A stretch of DNA of 47,829 bases from Candidatus Magasanikiibacteriota bacterium (lineage in GTDB: Bacteria; Patescibacteriota; Patescibacteriia; Magasanikbacterales; GWA2-37-8): NCBI GenBank assembly GCA_016189025.1, contig JACPGS010000024.1:1-47829 (forward strand). Direction: 5' to 3'. This document shows, piece after piece, positions 8,369 through 18,261 of the stretch. How positions within the stretch are numbered: the first letter of the stretch is position 1; every line of letters begins with the position of its first letter. Under the pieces are notes generated by a model that saw only the letters and a list, made by a program, of their open reading frames with translations, was not told where the DNA came from and ran no database searches. Made by a program: the position numbers and the translations under genes.

Positions 8369-8515
8369 CTACTCCTTTGGCGCCTCTACCGCCTCCACTC
8401 GTAAAAGTTTTTTGCATCTCTTACAGCGAATGGTAATTGGCCCGGTATTACCTGGTCTAAGCGTATACCCTAACTCATTCATGGTATTGCAGGCAGCGCA
8501 TTTTTGCTCTTTCAT
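8369..8515 (-). CDS. small zinc-ribbon protein
   Basis: MKEQKCAACNTMNELGYTLRPGNTGPITIRCKRCKKLL; two CxxC. Confidence 0.6.
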   Translation of the reverse strand: MKEQKCAACNTMNELGYTLRPGNTGPITIRCKRCKKLLRVEAVEAPKE

Positions 8516-8668
8516 ATGCTGGTAATAAGGAATATACTGGTAGTATGCGCTCATTAGACAATTAGTCAAGGGCAAGCGAGCAAAACCCGCGCCCTGGCCG
8601 GCCATTGTTTTATATTTAAGAATAGGTTACCATTAACTATCTGACGATATTAATTAAGGAAATATAGT

Positions 8669-9250
8669 ATGAAAAATTTTCACCGAGATAGCCGACCAGG
8701 CGGAAATAGGAATTTCAAAAAGAGAGGATTTGGCGGGGGCAGAGATTCCGGCCGGCCCTTGATGCATCAAGCAATTTGCGCGGAGTGCGACAAAGCATGC
8801 CAGGTGCCGTTTAAACCAACCGGCGACCGAGCCGTTTTTTGCCGTGACTGTTTTGAACGGAGAGGAAGCCCGGGGCAAGGGGGACCAAGAGACAATCATC
8901 AGCGCCGGACTAGTTTTGAGGATAAACGAATGTTTGCGGCAGTATGCAGCAAATGCGGAAACCGTTGTGAAGTTCCGTTTCGTCCGGTTGACGGCAAGCC
9001 GGTATTTTGTAAGCAATGTTTTGATCAAGGCGGCAAGGCCGGCGCGGGGAAAGGCGCCGATCAATTTACAGGCCAGTGGGAAATTTTGAACGCCAAACTT
9101 GATAGAATTTTAATCGCCCTGACTCCCGCTGCGGCAGAAACTGTTCCCGAGGAAAAGATGGTAACCGGAGTAAAGGAGCCGAACGGTAAAATTGCGGCGG
9201 CTAACACTAAGGCTGGTGGCAAAAAAGCAGGGATAAAGAAAAAGAAATAA
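8669..9250 (+). CDS. tandem CxxC zinc-finger protein with basic tail
   Basis: two repeats CAECDKACQVPFKP..AVFCRDCF / CSKCGNRCEVPFRP..PVFCKQCF. Confidence 0.7.
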   Translation: MKNFHRDSRPGGNRNFKKRGFGGGRDSGRPLMHQAICAECDKACQVPFKPTGDRAVFCRDCFERRGSPGQGGPRDNHQRRTSFEDKRMFAAVCSKCGNRCEVPFRPVDGKPVFCKQCFDQGGKAGAGKGADQFTGQWEILNAKLDRILIALTPAAAETVPEEKMVTGVKEPNGKIAAANTKAGGKKAGIKKKK

Positions 9251-9338
9251 GAAAAAATAATAACCCCCCCAGGAGCCAGCCGACAGCAGCGCCCGACGTT
9301 GCTTTACGCCGCCCCAGATGGGGAGTATAATAATACCC

Positions 9339-10022
9339 ATGAGATACCGGCATAAATTGTTGTTAGGAGTTTCGCTTCCCGTGCTTGCCTGGCTGGGCGG
9401 TTTTTTGGTTTTGAGTTCTCCCCCCCAAATCGCTAACAATTTGGTTTCTTTATTCATTTCTCCTCCGGCCGGAGTATTTTTTATTGATAAGAATTTTACG
9501 GTGGCTCTTAATTTAAAAGCTAAATCCAGCATCAATGCCGCGGAAGCCGCCTTAACCTTTAACCCAGAAACCGTTGAAGTCGTTAGCATCGCCAAAGAAA
9601 ATTCTATTTTTAGCTTATGGCTTAAAGAACCAGCTTTTTCTAATGTATCGGGATCAGTTGAATTCGCCGGCCTGGCGCCCAACGGCTACCAAGGAATTGG
9701 TAAACTTTTTACCATTACCTTTAAGCCCAAAAAAGCCGGCAGCACTGCTTTAGCTTTTTCTCGCGCTTCGGTCTTGGCTAATGACGGAGCGGGGACGGAA
9801 ATTCTTAAGGAAACCATCGGGGCATCCTTTACCCTAAAAAGCCAAGACATCGTGCCGGCGGATTTTAATAATGACGGAGAAGTCAACCTCCAGGATATCA
9901 GCATTCTGTTAAGTTATTGGAGCAGCCGACGTAGCGCCCGATATCGCTCTACTTATGACCTTAATCAAGACGGCGAAATTAATCTAGTTGATATCAGCAT
10001 TTTATTAAATCAGGCCAAATAG
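9339..10022 (+). CDS. secreted protein with cohesin-like and type I dockerin-like domains
   Basis: N-terminal hydrophobic segment; cohesin-like beta region; DFNNDGEVNLQDISILL and DLNQDGEINLVDISILL Ca-binding repeats. Confidence 0.75.
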   Translation: MRYRHKLLLGVSLPVLAWLGGFLVLSSPPQIANNLVSLFISPPAGVFFIDKNFTVALNLKAKSSINAAEAALTFNPETVEVVSIAKENSIFSLWLKEPAFSNVSGSVEFAGLAPNGYQGIGKLFTITFKPKKAGSTALAFSRASVLANDGAGTEILKETIGASFTLKSQDIVPADFNNDGEVNLQDISILLSYWSSRRSARYRSTYDLNQDGEINLVDISILLNQAK

Positions 10023-10074
10023 GAAACATTTATCCCCACCCCGGCCTTGACTGATGGGGAGGAGTTTAGTATCA

Positions 10075-10145
10075 TTGGCCTTGCCATAGACAGCAGGTTC
10101 CCGACCAGGGATTAAATATCCTGCCGAGGTAAACTAGACAAGGTC
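10075..10145 (+). promoter_or_regulatory. L10 (rplJL) mRNA leader
   Basis: CCATAGACAGCAGGTTCCCG...TTAAATATCCTGCCGAGGTAAAC resembles L10-leader consensus; upstream of rplJ-rplL. Confidence 0.75.
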
Positions 10146-10213
10146 ATTTTGACCCCGACTAAGTCGGAGCTCATGATGACACTGAATCTTTAGGTCGAAG
10201 TTACCGAAATTAT

Positions 10214-10240
10214 CAGTCTGTGGAAACACAGATTTTTTGT
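10214..10240 (+). terminator. attenuator-like hairpin immediately upstream of rplJ
   Basis: cAGTCTGTGgaaaCACAGATTTTTTGT directly before ATG. Confidence 0.6.
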
Positions 10241-10765
10241 ATGCCCAAAACCAAACAGCAGAAACAAGCGACGGTGCAGGCGTTGCGCACGGGACTCGCC
10301 GCGGCGCCGGGCGTGGTGTTTGCCAATTTCCAAGGGTTGTCGGTAGCCAAGCTGGAGGAGCTGCGCCGGCAGGCGCGTTTGTCCGGCATAAAAGTGTTAG
10401 TAGCCAAAAAGACCATTTTGCGCCGCGCCCTGGAGGAAAGCGACATCCGAGGAGTAGCGGTGGATGATTGGAGCGGCGGCGTGGCCACCTTTTTCGGCTC
10501 CGCCGATGAAGTAGCGCCGGCCCAGGTGGTGGCGACTTTCGCCAAAACTCACGAAGTAGTGCGCATTTTCGGCGGCATGCGGGAAGGGAAGTTTATTGAT
10601 GAGGCCGCCGTGAAGTATCTAGCCAGCATTCCGGGTCGCGCGGAGCTATTAAGCAGACTCGTGGGGTCGCTGCAGTCGCCGCTTGCCGGATTAGCGGCAG
10701 TGCTCTCGGGCACCTTGCGCAATTTCGTCGGCGTGCTCGGTAATATTCAAAAAGCTAAAGCGTAA
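10241..10765 (+). CDS. rplJ: 50S ribosomal protein L10
   Basis: MPKTKQQKQATVQALR...VVFANFQGLSVAKLEELRRQAR..KVLVAKKTILRRAL. Confidence 0.92.
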   Translation: MPKTKQQKQATVQALRTGLAAAPGVVFANFQGLSVAKLEELRRQARLSGIKVLVAKKTILRRALEESDIRGVAVDDWSGGVATFFGSADEVAPAQVVATFAKTHEVVRIFGGMREGKFIDEAAVKYLASIPGRAELLSRLVGSLQSPLAGLAAVLSGTLRNFVGVLGNIQKAKA

Positions 10766-10844
10766 AGATGATGCGAACCCGCATTTAGGCGAATCTACGA
10801 AGATGCGGATAGAGTTCAGTTTACTCACCTAATCTAATTAAAAT

Positions 10845-11252
10845 ATGTCCGAAGAAGCCAAAGTAGTGGAGGTTCCCGAAAAATTCAAAGCGCTGGTGGA
10901 GACGATTGAGAAAATGTCCGTGCTGGACTTGGCGGAACTGGTTAAAATTCTGGAGGGTAAGTTCGGCGTATCCGCGGCGGCGCCGGCGATGATGATGGCG
11001 GCGTCCGCGGCCGGGGCCGCGGCACCAGCGGCCGAGGAAAAGAGCGAGTTTGACGTGGAGCTGACCGAGGCCGGCGCCAACAAAATTAATGTCATTAAGG
11101 CGGTAAAGGAAATAACCGGACTCGGTCTGGCAGACGCCAAGGCGCTGGTAGACGGCGCGCCCAAAGTAATTAAGACCGGCGTTAAAAAAGCCGATGCCGA
11201 AGCGATGAAGAAGAAGCTTGAGGAAGCGGGTGGCAAAGTGACTCTAAAATAA
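10845..11252 (+). CDS. rplL: 50S ribosomal protein L7/L12
   Basis: C-terminal [70 protein letters not shown]. Confidence 0.97.
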   Translation: MSEEAKVVEVPEKFKALVETIEKMSVLDLAELVKILEGKFGVSAAAPAMMMAASAAGAAAPAAEEKSEFDVELTEAGANKINVIKAVKEITGLGLADAKALVDGAPKVIKTGVKKADAEAMKKKLEEAGGKVTLK

Positions 11253-11360
11253 ATCATAGATTTATTTTAGAGTCATCCTGAAGCCGCCACAGCGGCTGAA
11301 AGATCTAAACCCCGGCTAAGTCGGGGTCAGGATCTCTGGCTGATTGATTTAGATTATAAA

Positions 11361-11386
11361 AACCCCGATTCAGTCGGGGTTTTTAA
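11361..11386. terminator. intrinsic terminator between convergent rplL and 11383-13662
   Basis: aaaaACCCCGATTCAGTCGGGGTttttaaa. Confidence 0.85.
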
Positions 11387-13662
11387 ATTGGCAGATCGAT
11401 CTTATATAACGTCTCCCCGTCCACCACGTAAGCCGTTTTGTTGGGTTCATCCACCACAAACGCCGCGGGCGCCGCGAATACCGGCGCGGTCAGCTGGGTT
11501 TTTAGCCGGCCGTCTTTGGCCAGAATAATCAGGCGCGGCGGGGCGGCGTCCAGCAAGTACAGGTAGTTTAGATCAGTGTAAGTATAAAGGCCGCGGGGGG
11601 CGCTGGCCCCCGGATTAAACAGCGGCGTAAAGGGCTGGGCCAACCCGCCGCTGAATTTAAGGATTTCCCCGGCCCGGGTAAGCAAAAACACGTCGCCGTC
11701 AATGGCCATCTCAATGGCGCTGTCTAGGGCCGGCGGCGTGAGTTTAAGCCAGGGGGCGCCGGGGGTAAAGCCGGCAGTGGTGCGGTCGTGCCGGTAAATT
11801 TGTTTGCTCCCGGCGCTAATGCTGTAGAGCCGGCGGTTGTAAACCAGCATACTGGCGGGCCCCGCCGGGTCGGGATAATTAATTGCCAGGGGTTTCAGCG
11901 ACCAGTCGGCCGGCAAGAGTTCCCAGAATTTCTTGTCGTCAGTAAACAGCGCCAGATAGTCCTGTTCTTTGGGCAGGGCGCTGCTCTGCGGCGGCCGGGG
12001 GAGGCCCGTCCGGCGCCGCTCGGCGGCGCGGCTGGTAAGATTATAGGTAAAAATATCGGGCGTGGAAGAAGCCAACGCCACCAGGGTGTTGCCGATCTTA
12101 AAGAGGCGCGTGAAAGCAGCGCCGCCCTCCCACCGGGTCAGAGCTATGGGCGCAACGGCGGTAATTTTGCGCGCCCGCGCGAATAGGGCAGTCAGGCGCT
12201 CCCACAGCTCTTCGCAAGTTTTTTTATTTTCCCGGCCCCGGCAGTTCAAGCTGGCATAAGTAGCCTCGGCGGCGGTTAATTCCTGAATTGCCAGCGCATC
12301 ATTTTGGTAAATGAGCGCCGAATCGGCGGCGGTGAGCTGCAGATTAAGGCGGTTAGCCGCTTCTTGTTGGGAAGCGGCTGCCAGGCGATTGAGTCTAGCC
12401 TGCCGCACGGTAAAGAGTCCCCCCAACAGAATCAGCGCCGCCAGGGCGGCAAATAGCATGGCCAGTTTAGTAAACAGCGGCAGGCCCCGCAGATGTTCGC
12501 GCCAGCCTCGCCATTCGCGCGACCAGGCCTCTACAATCGGGCGGCGGCGGCGGTGCAGGTTGGTGATGACAAAGAATAATAAGACGCTGCCGCGGGCAAG
12601 AGTAGCCAGGGCGGTGAAGAGCGCCCGGATTCCCCACCACAGGGCCTGTGCCAACATTTGCAGCATCCGGACCAGCGCGGCGAGGATTCGTTCCCCGGTT
12701 AATTTTTTGGTGAAAGGGCCGGTGGCTTTGCCGGCGAGGCGCGTTTGCAGATGAGGGGCGCGGATCGCCGCCGTCGGGGCCGGGTGGGGGTCGGCCGCGG
12801 CTGGCGCTTTGAGGTTAAAAACGGCCGCGGCGCCGAAAGTTTTTGTCGCCAGCGTCCGCAGTTTAGGCAGGAGTGAGGCCGACAGAGTAGCCTTGGTGCG
12901 TTCGGCAGTGGTAAACAGATTTTCCAGGGAAGCGGCGGAGCGGACGCGGTTGCCGGCCGCCGGGCCGCCTTTGGCGGCGCTGGCGGAAAGGTGCAGAATC
13001 AGCCCGCCGAACGAGGCGCTGTCCTGCAGCTCGCGCAATACCCGCTGCAGGTGATCGGCGCTTTGGCGCGCCGGCCGGGTGGTGATAATTTTCTGCAGGC
13101 GGTCGGCGGTGAAGTACAGTCCCACCTGGGGGGTGGCAAGCAGCAGATAATCATCCGGCCCCAGTTTGCCTTCAATCAGCTCGGAAAAAATCGCCGGGCG
13201 CTCCGGAGGGTTGCCCGCGGCGGAACCGGCCGGGCTGGTTTCCGCCAGGTTAAGCCGCTGGTAAATACCGGAGCGGTTTTTGTAACATAACAGGGCAAGC
13301 GGCGCGCCGCCGGTGGCGATGGCGATTAAAGGTTCGCGGATCGCTCCCACTACGCAGTGCAGGGTCGGCGCGTCTTGGCGCCAGGCGTAATTTTCCTGGT
13401 TGACCCGCGCCAGCGCCGCTTCCAGCGCGTTGCCGCCCGCGGGCAGGGGCAGCTCAAAAAAGGAATTTTCCAGGCTGTCAATCAGCGTTTGCAGGCGGGC
13501 GATGTCGCGCGTTTCGGCGCCGTTCAGTTCGGCAATGGCAAAAAAATACCCGCGCTCGCGCTCGGCCGCGGTAGACGGTTCGGTGAGGTGGAGGATAACG
13601 TGGGAAACTTTCTGGTTACCCCCCTCCACAAAGAATTCATTAAGATGCAGCGTTGCCTCCAT
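11383..13662 (-). CDS. PP2C-like/propeller membrane protein (CPR-type hypothetical)
   Basis: N-terminal phosphatase-like region, TM segment LAMLFAALAALILLGGLF, propeller-like C-terminus. Confidence 0.5.
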   Translation of the reverse strand: MEATLHLNEFFVEGGNQKVSHVILHLTEPSTAAERERGYFFAIAELNGAETRDIARLQTLIDSLENSFFELPLPAGGNALEAALARVNQENYAWRQDAPTLHCVVGAIREPLIAIATGGAPLALLCYKNRSGIYQRLNLAETSPAGSAAGNPPERPAIFSELIEGKLGPDDYLLLATPQVGLYFTADRLQKIITTRPARQSADHLQRVLRELQDSASFGGLILHLSASAAKGGPAAGNRVRSAASLENLFTTAERTKATLSASLLPKLRTLATKTFGAAAVFNLKAPAAADPHPAPTAAIRAPHLQTRLAGKATGPFTKKLTGERILAALVRMLQMLAQALWWGIRALFTALATLARGSVLLFFVITNLHRRRRPIVEAWSREWRGWREHLRGLPLFTKLAMLFAALAALILLGGLFTVRQARLNRLAAASQQEAANRLNLQLTAADSALIYQNDALAIQELTAAEATYASLNCRGRENKKTCEELWERLTALFARARKITAVAPIALTRWEGGAAFTRLFKIGNTLVALASSTPDIFTYNLTSRAAERRRTGLPRPPQSSALPKEQDYLALFTDDKKFWELLPADWSLKPLAINYPDPAGPASMLVYNRRLYSISAGSKQIYRHDRTTAGFTPGAPWLKLTPPALDSAIEMAIDGDVFLLTRAGEILKFSGGLAQPFTPLFNPGASAPRGLYTYTDLNYLYLLDAAPPRLIILAKDGRLKTQLTAPVFAAPAAFVVDEPNKTAYVVDGETLYKIDLPI

Positions 13663-13768
13663 AAGTCAGAATTTTGACTACTCTAGTCCTCTCCAGTATA
13701 CTATATTCAGCCGGCAAAGTCCAACCGGCATTCAGGTGATGCCGGGCACCGTAACCGCTTTTCCCAGT

Positions 13769-14365
13769 ATGCTTGAACACTTTTTTGGTTCAACGGCGCG
13801 CGTTAAATTGTTACGACTGTTGTTTCGCCAGCCGGAGCGGGTATTTTACCTGCGCGAACTGGCCCGCGCCGCCGGTTTGCCGCTGAATGCCGTGCGCCGC
13901 GAAGTTTTGCGTCTGTCCGCCGTGGAGCTGCTGCAGCCGGTCTCCGGCGGGGCGCGGCCGGAGGGTGGGGTAGCATCGGCGCGCGTTAAATATTTTCGCC
14001 TTAATACCGAGGCGCTGGTCTACCCCGAATTAGCGGCGCTCCTGGCCAAAGCCGAGCGGTGGGAGGAGCAGGTGTTTGTCCATAATCTGCGCGAGCGGGG
14101 CGGCCAGGTAAAACTCCTCCTGCTTTCCGGGGTATTTACCGGCGCGCCCGAAGCGCCTACCGATTTATTAATTGTCGGGCGTCTGAAGCCGCTGGCTATC
14201 ACTCGCCTGATCCGCGCGCACGAGGCTGCCACCGGCAAAACCATCCGTTATACTCTGCTTACCGAGGCTGAATTCCATGACCGGCGCGAACTGGGCGACA
14301 AGTTCCTCTACGGCGCTCTGGAGAGCAAGCATCTGATGGCGGTGAATGAGTATGCGATTAGTTAG
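13769..14365 (+). CDS. winged-helix transcriptional regulator-like protein
   Basis: MLEHFFGSTARVKLLRLLFRQPERVFYLRELARAAGLPLNAVRREVLRL. Confidence 0.65.
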   Translation: MLEHFFGSTARVKLLRLLFRQPERVFYLRELARAAGLPLNAVRREVLRLSAVELLQPVSGGARPEGGVASARVKYFRLNTEALVYPELAALLAKAERWEEQVFVHNLRERGGQVKLLLLSGVFTGAPEAPTDLLIVGRLKPLAITRLIRAHEAATGKTIRYTLLTEAEFHDRRELGDKFLYGALESKHLMAVNEYAIS

Positions 14366-14377
14366 TTGTTTGTTAGT

Positions 14378-14564
14378 TGAAACTGTAGAAAAATGACGGC
14401 AGGCTGTTATTTACTGGTCGCTTTCGCTATTGCTGTAACCCACCTGGTTGGTCGCGGCAGACACTCTTTGGGTGCTCCCCCGATTTAATCGGGGTGCGCG
14501 CCCAAAGACACTCGTCTGCCGCGCCCTGATGCTAACTGGTTTTTCCAATTTTTCTATAGTTTTT
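14378..14564 (+). repeat. interspersed repeat family 1, copy C
   Basis: tgaaactgtagaa...ttctatagttttt; same internal stem. Confidence 0.8.
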
Positions 14565-14568
14565 GTCT

Positions 14569-14740
14569 ACCGATAGTGTTAATTAAAACGCTCTCTTAAG
14601 GCTAAAACATATCAATTTTCTCAAGCGGTCATCGCGCCCTCAAGGGGCGACCGACCCCCCACCAGCGCGCTGGTGGGGGGGAGGGAGTTTGACCGCTAGA
14701 AAATTGATATGTTTTAGCCAAAATAATTAGCACTATCGGT
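14569..14740. repeat. palindromic repeat family 3 with nested hairpin insertion
   Basis: ACCGATAGTGTTAATTAAAACGCTCTCTTAAGGCTAAAA...AAAATAATTAGCACTATCGGT interrupted by 14600-14719 hairpin. Confidence 0.8.
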
Positions 14741-14748
14741 TTCTGCTT

Positions 14749-15132
14749 ATGTATCTATTAATTGACAGCAGCAACCCCGAACAATACTTAATTGCCGTTG
14801 ATTCCACGGAGCGCGGCGAGTGGCAGGAATTCCCGTATCCCCGCCCCGATTACGCCAGTCCGCTCGCCGCCCTGGCGAATTTTTTTCTGGCTAATAATCT
14901 GGCGCTGTCGGCGCTCTCCGGAATAGCGGTCCGGGTGGGGGTCGGCAGTTTTACCGCGCTGCGCACCGCGGTAACCGTTGCCAATACGCTGGGCTTTGCT
15001 TGGGGGATTCCGGTAATCGCCTGGGAGAGCGCCGCCGAGAAGCCGCTGCTCGCCCCCCGTCTGCAGCAGGCGCGGCCGGGCATTTACGTTTCCCCCGCCT
15101 ATAGCGCCCCGCCGCGGATTGGCGGCAGTTAG
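14749..15132 (+). CDS. tsaB: tRNA threonylcarbamoyladenosine biosynthesis protein TsaB-like (short)
   Basis: LSALSGIAVRVGVGSFTALRTAVTVANTLGFAWGIPVIAW. Confidence 0.75.
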   Translation: MYLLIDSSNPEQYLIAVDSTERGEWQEFPYPRPDYASPLAALANFFLANNLALSALSGIAVRVGVGSFTALRTAVTVANTLGFAWGIPVIAWESAAEKPLLAPRLQQARPGIYVSPAYSAPPRIGGS

Positions 15133-15134
15133 AT

Positions 15135-16628
15135 ATGCTGACCGACTATCAGCGTTATCGCTTTTATGAAATGCTCCCCGGCTTAAGCATCTGGGGGACG
15201 ATTATCGGCGTGGTCGTTCTTTCTCTGGCGCGGCCCCTGTGGATGCTATATGCCATTCTGGTGTTTGACGTGTACTGGGTGCTGCGGGTGCTCTACTTTT
15301 CCATTTATCTTGTCATTTCCTGGCGGCGCTTCCGGCGCGCTGTGGCCACCCGGTGGCTACCCAAATTAGCGGCAGAATTTCCCGGCCGATGGGAAACCAA
15401 AATCAATGTCATTTTTTTGCCGCTTTATAACGAAGAGTGGGCGGTGGTGGAAGCTACCCTGGAAGCCTTGCGGCATTCCAGTTATCCCGCCTCCCGCCTT
15501 TATGTGGTAGTTTCCGGCGAAGCGCGGCAGGCTGATCATTGGCGTCAGATTCAGGAGCAGTTAAAGACCCGGTATACCGGCCGTTTTGCTGATTTAATTT
15601 GCTACACTCATCCGGCGGATTTGCCCGGCGAAATTCCTGGCAAGGGGTCAAACATCAACTGGGCGGAACATCAGTTTAAGCAATACGCGGACGCCCGCCA
15701 CTGGCAATACCGCGACATCATCATTTCCGTGTTTGACATTGATACGGTGGTGCATCCGGAATATTTCGCCCACCTTACTTATTTGTATTGCCGCCATCCC
15801 CGGCCCGAGCGCAGTTCCTTCCAGCCGCTGACGCTGTATCACAATAATCTATGGGAGTCGCCGGCGGTGTTGCGCTTAATGGCATTTGGCACCACTTTCT
15901 GGATGCTGTTTAGCCTGGCGCGCCTGGACCACCTGGTAACTTTTTCCTCGCACAGCATGAGTTTTCAGGCGGCGCTGGACTCGGGCGGGCATGCCAAGGA
16001 TATTGTCAGCGAGGATTCGCGCATTTTTTACCAGTGTTGGCTCCATTACGCCGGCGACTACGAAGTCACCCCCCTGTATGTGCCGGTATCCATGGACACG
16101 GTGCGGGAGAGGCGCTGGTGGATGAGCTTGAAGAATCTGTATTACCAGCAGCGGCGCTGGGCCTGGGGCAGTGAAAACATTCCTTATCTATTGTGGGGCT
16201 TTCGTCGGCATCCGGAAATCAGCTGGCGTAAAAAAATTGGCCTCCTGCTGCCCGAGTGGGAGGGCAAGTGGAGCTGGGCCGTGGTGGCGATTTTAATTAC
16301 TTTGCTGGGGCGCCTGCCCCTGTGGCTAGCCGGGGATGAACTGCGCACCAGCGCCCTGTTTTTTAATACGCCCCACATGCTGGAGAATTTAATGCGCCTG
16401 GCAATGGTGGGTTTATTTATCTCCGCTATTTTAAGCTTACTCCTGTTGCCGCGCCGTCCCGAGTCGCATCCGCCCCACCGCTACCTCTACATGATTCTCC
16501 AGTGGCTGCTGCTGCCGTTTTCCCTGCTCTTTTTTTCCGCCCTGCCCTGTTTGGACGCGGTAACGCATTTAATGTTCGGGCGTTATTTAGGGTTTAATGT
16601 GTCGGCGAAGAAGCGAAGTGAACCGTAA
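15135..16628 (+). CDS. membrane glycosyltransferase family 2
   Basis: INVIFLPLYNEEWAVVEATLEAL, FDIDTVVHPEYF, QQRRWAWG, several TM segments. Confidence 0.8.
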   Translation: MLTDYQRYRFYEMLPGLSIWGTIIGVVVLSLARPLWMLYAILVFDVYWVLRVLYFSIYLVISWRRFRRAVATRWLPKLAAEFPGRWETKINVIFLPLYNEEWAVVEATLEALRHSSYPASRLYVVVSGEARQADHWRQIQEQLKTRYTGRFADLICYTHPADLPGEIPGKGSNINWAEHQFKQYADARHWQYRDIIISVFDIDTVVHPEYFAHLTYLYCRHPRPERSSFQPLTLYHNNLWESPAVLRLMAFGTTFWMLFSLARLDHLVTFSSHSMSFQAALDSGGHAKDIVSEDSRIFYQCWLHYAGDYEVTPLYVPVSMDTVRERRWWMSLKNLYYQQRRWAWGSENIPYLLWGFRRHPEISWRKKIGLLLPEWEGKWSWAVVAILITLLGRLPLWLAGDELRTSALFFNTPHMLENLMRLAMVGLFISAILSLLLLPRRPESHPPHRYLYMILQWLLLPFSLLFFSALPCLDAVTHLMFGRYLGFNVSAKKRSEP

Positions 16629-16633
16629 ATAAT

Positions 16634-18058
16634 ATGATGAAGTGGTTAAAAATTTTAGGTTTACTTATTGTCATTATCGGCGGGGCAGGATTGGCCGTGC
16701 GCTGGGGATGGCGGAGCGGACGCTTGCCCCAGGTTGCGGTGCGGCAGGTAGGGGAGCGGCTAGGGCTGCCTCCGGCGGAGCTCTCGCTAATGGAAACCGC
16801 GCTGGGGTTCGGCGGACCGCGCACCTACCTGATTTTATTTTTGAACAATACCGAACTGCGGCCGGGGGGCGGGTTTATTGGCGCTTATGCTTTGCTGAAA
16901 ATCAACCGGGGCATTCCGCAGTTGGTAAAAATAGAAGGCACTGAATTATTAGACGGGCGGGCCAAACGCGAAGCGCTGCCGCCGCCGCCCGATCCGATTC
17001 GTGAATATCTAAAAGTGGACCGCTGGTATTTCCGCGACAGCAATTGGTCGCCGGATTTTGCCAGCTCATCGGCCCGGGCGTTAGAGCTTTATGGGCGCGA
17101 AGGAGGCGAGGCCGCCGGCGAAATTGACGGCGTGGCGGGAGTTACCGCCACGGTATTGGAAGAATTAGTGCGCATTTTAGGACCGATAGATATTGCCGGC
17201 GAGGTTTGGCGCGCCGATAACATTGTGGAACGGCTGGAATATGAAGTGGAGTACGGTTATCGGGAGCGCGGCCGGAAATTTAGCGAGCGCAAACAGCCTC
17301 TAGCCGAATTAGCCGGGGTATTAGGCACCCGTCTGCAGCAGGCCGGCTGGCGGCGGGGGAAAGAGTTACTTACGCTGGCCGGACGACTGGTAAAAGAAAA
17401 ACATTTATTATTTTACGCCGTGGCCCCGGCCGAGCAGCAGGCGCTCCTCGCTGCCGGGTGGGCGGGGCATCCTACTACCAGTTCGGTTGATTATCTTTTC
17501 TGGGTCGATGCCAATTTAGGCGCGCTGAAGACCGATGCCGCCCTGGAGCGGTCGCTGCAGTATCAAATTATTCCTACCAGTACCGGGTATCTTGCCCGCG
17601 CTACCATGACTTTTAGTCATCGCGGCAAATTGGACTGGCGCACCAGCCGCTATCGGGATTATGTCCGCATTTTTGCGCCCGGCAATAGTATTTTGCAGGC
17701 GGTTACGTCTAGCGGGGCGCTGGCTGATTTAACGTCGCCGGATAGCGGACGGGAAGGCAGCCGGCAGTGGTTCGGCGCCTGGTTCACTCTGCCGGCCGGC
17801 CGGGAGGGGAGTTTGACCTTTGAATACCTGGTGGCGCCGGCAGCGGCGCAAGCCCTTGGCAGCGGCAGTTATTCCCTGGCCATAGACAAACAAGCCGGGA
17901 CGCTGGCGCAGGCGTTGACAGTAGACCTGGATTTTGGTACAAAAGTAAGGTTTGCGCGCCCGCCCGAGGCGCCGGAGGAACACGGCGATATGCGGTATCG
18001 GTATCAGACGGATTTGCGGGTGAATCGGGAGTTTGAGATTAAGATTGTAGGACGGTAG
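16634..18058 (+). CDS. DUF4012-type protein
   Basis: TYLILFLNNTELRPGGGFIGAYALLKI, DSNWSPDFASSSARALELYGREGG, GVAGVTATVLEELVRILGPI. Confidence 0.85.
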   Translation: MMKWLKILGLLIVIIGGAGLAVRWGWRSGRLPQVAVRQVGERLGLPPAELSLMETALGFGGPRTYLILFLNNTELRPGGGFIGAYALLKINRGIPQLVKIEGTELLDGRAKREALPPPPDPIREYLKVDRWYFRDSNWSPDFASSSARALELYGREGGEAAGEIDGVAGVTATVLEELVRILGPIDIAGEVWRADNIVERLEYEVEYGYRERGRKFSERKQPLAELAGVLGTRLQQAGWRRGKELLTLAGRLVKEKHLLFYAVAPAEQQALLAAGWAGHPTTSSVDYLFWVDANLGALKTDAALERSLQYQIIPTSTGYLARATMTFSHRGKLDWRTSRYRDYVRIFAPGNSILQAVTSSGALADLTSPDSGREGSRQWFGAWFTLPAGREGSLTFEYLVAPAAAQALGSGSYSLAIDKQAGTLAQALTVDLDFGTKVRFARPPEAPEEHGDMRYRYQTDLRVNREFEIKIVGR

Positions 18059-18068
18059 GCGAGTAGGT

Positions 18069-18259
18069 TGAGACTGGAGAAGAATTGAAAATACCAGTTA
18101 GCATTAGGGAGCGGCAGACGAGTGTCTTTGGGCGCGCAACCACCGCGTAAGCGGGGGGAGCACCCAAAGAGTGTCTGCCGCGACCAACCAGGCAGTCCCA
18201 GCAATAGCGATAGCGACCAGGCGGATAACGATTATCGTCAACATTCTTCTACAGTCTCA
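18069..18259 (-). repeat. interspersed repeat family 1, copy D (inverted orientation)
   Basis: tgagactggagaagaat...attcttctacagtctca. Confidence 0.8.
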
Positions 18260-18261
18260 CT

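Noticed and set aside
9251-9338. C-run and short palindrome considered as a regulatory RNA
   Set aside because: Too little structure to support a claim.
13400-13768. N-terminal extension of the regulator ORF
   Set aside because: Antisense to the 11383-13662 gene; MLEHFFGS at 13769 is the natural start.
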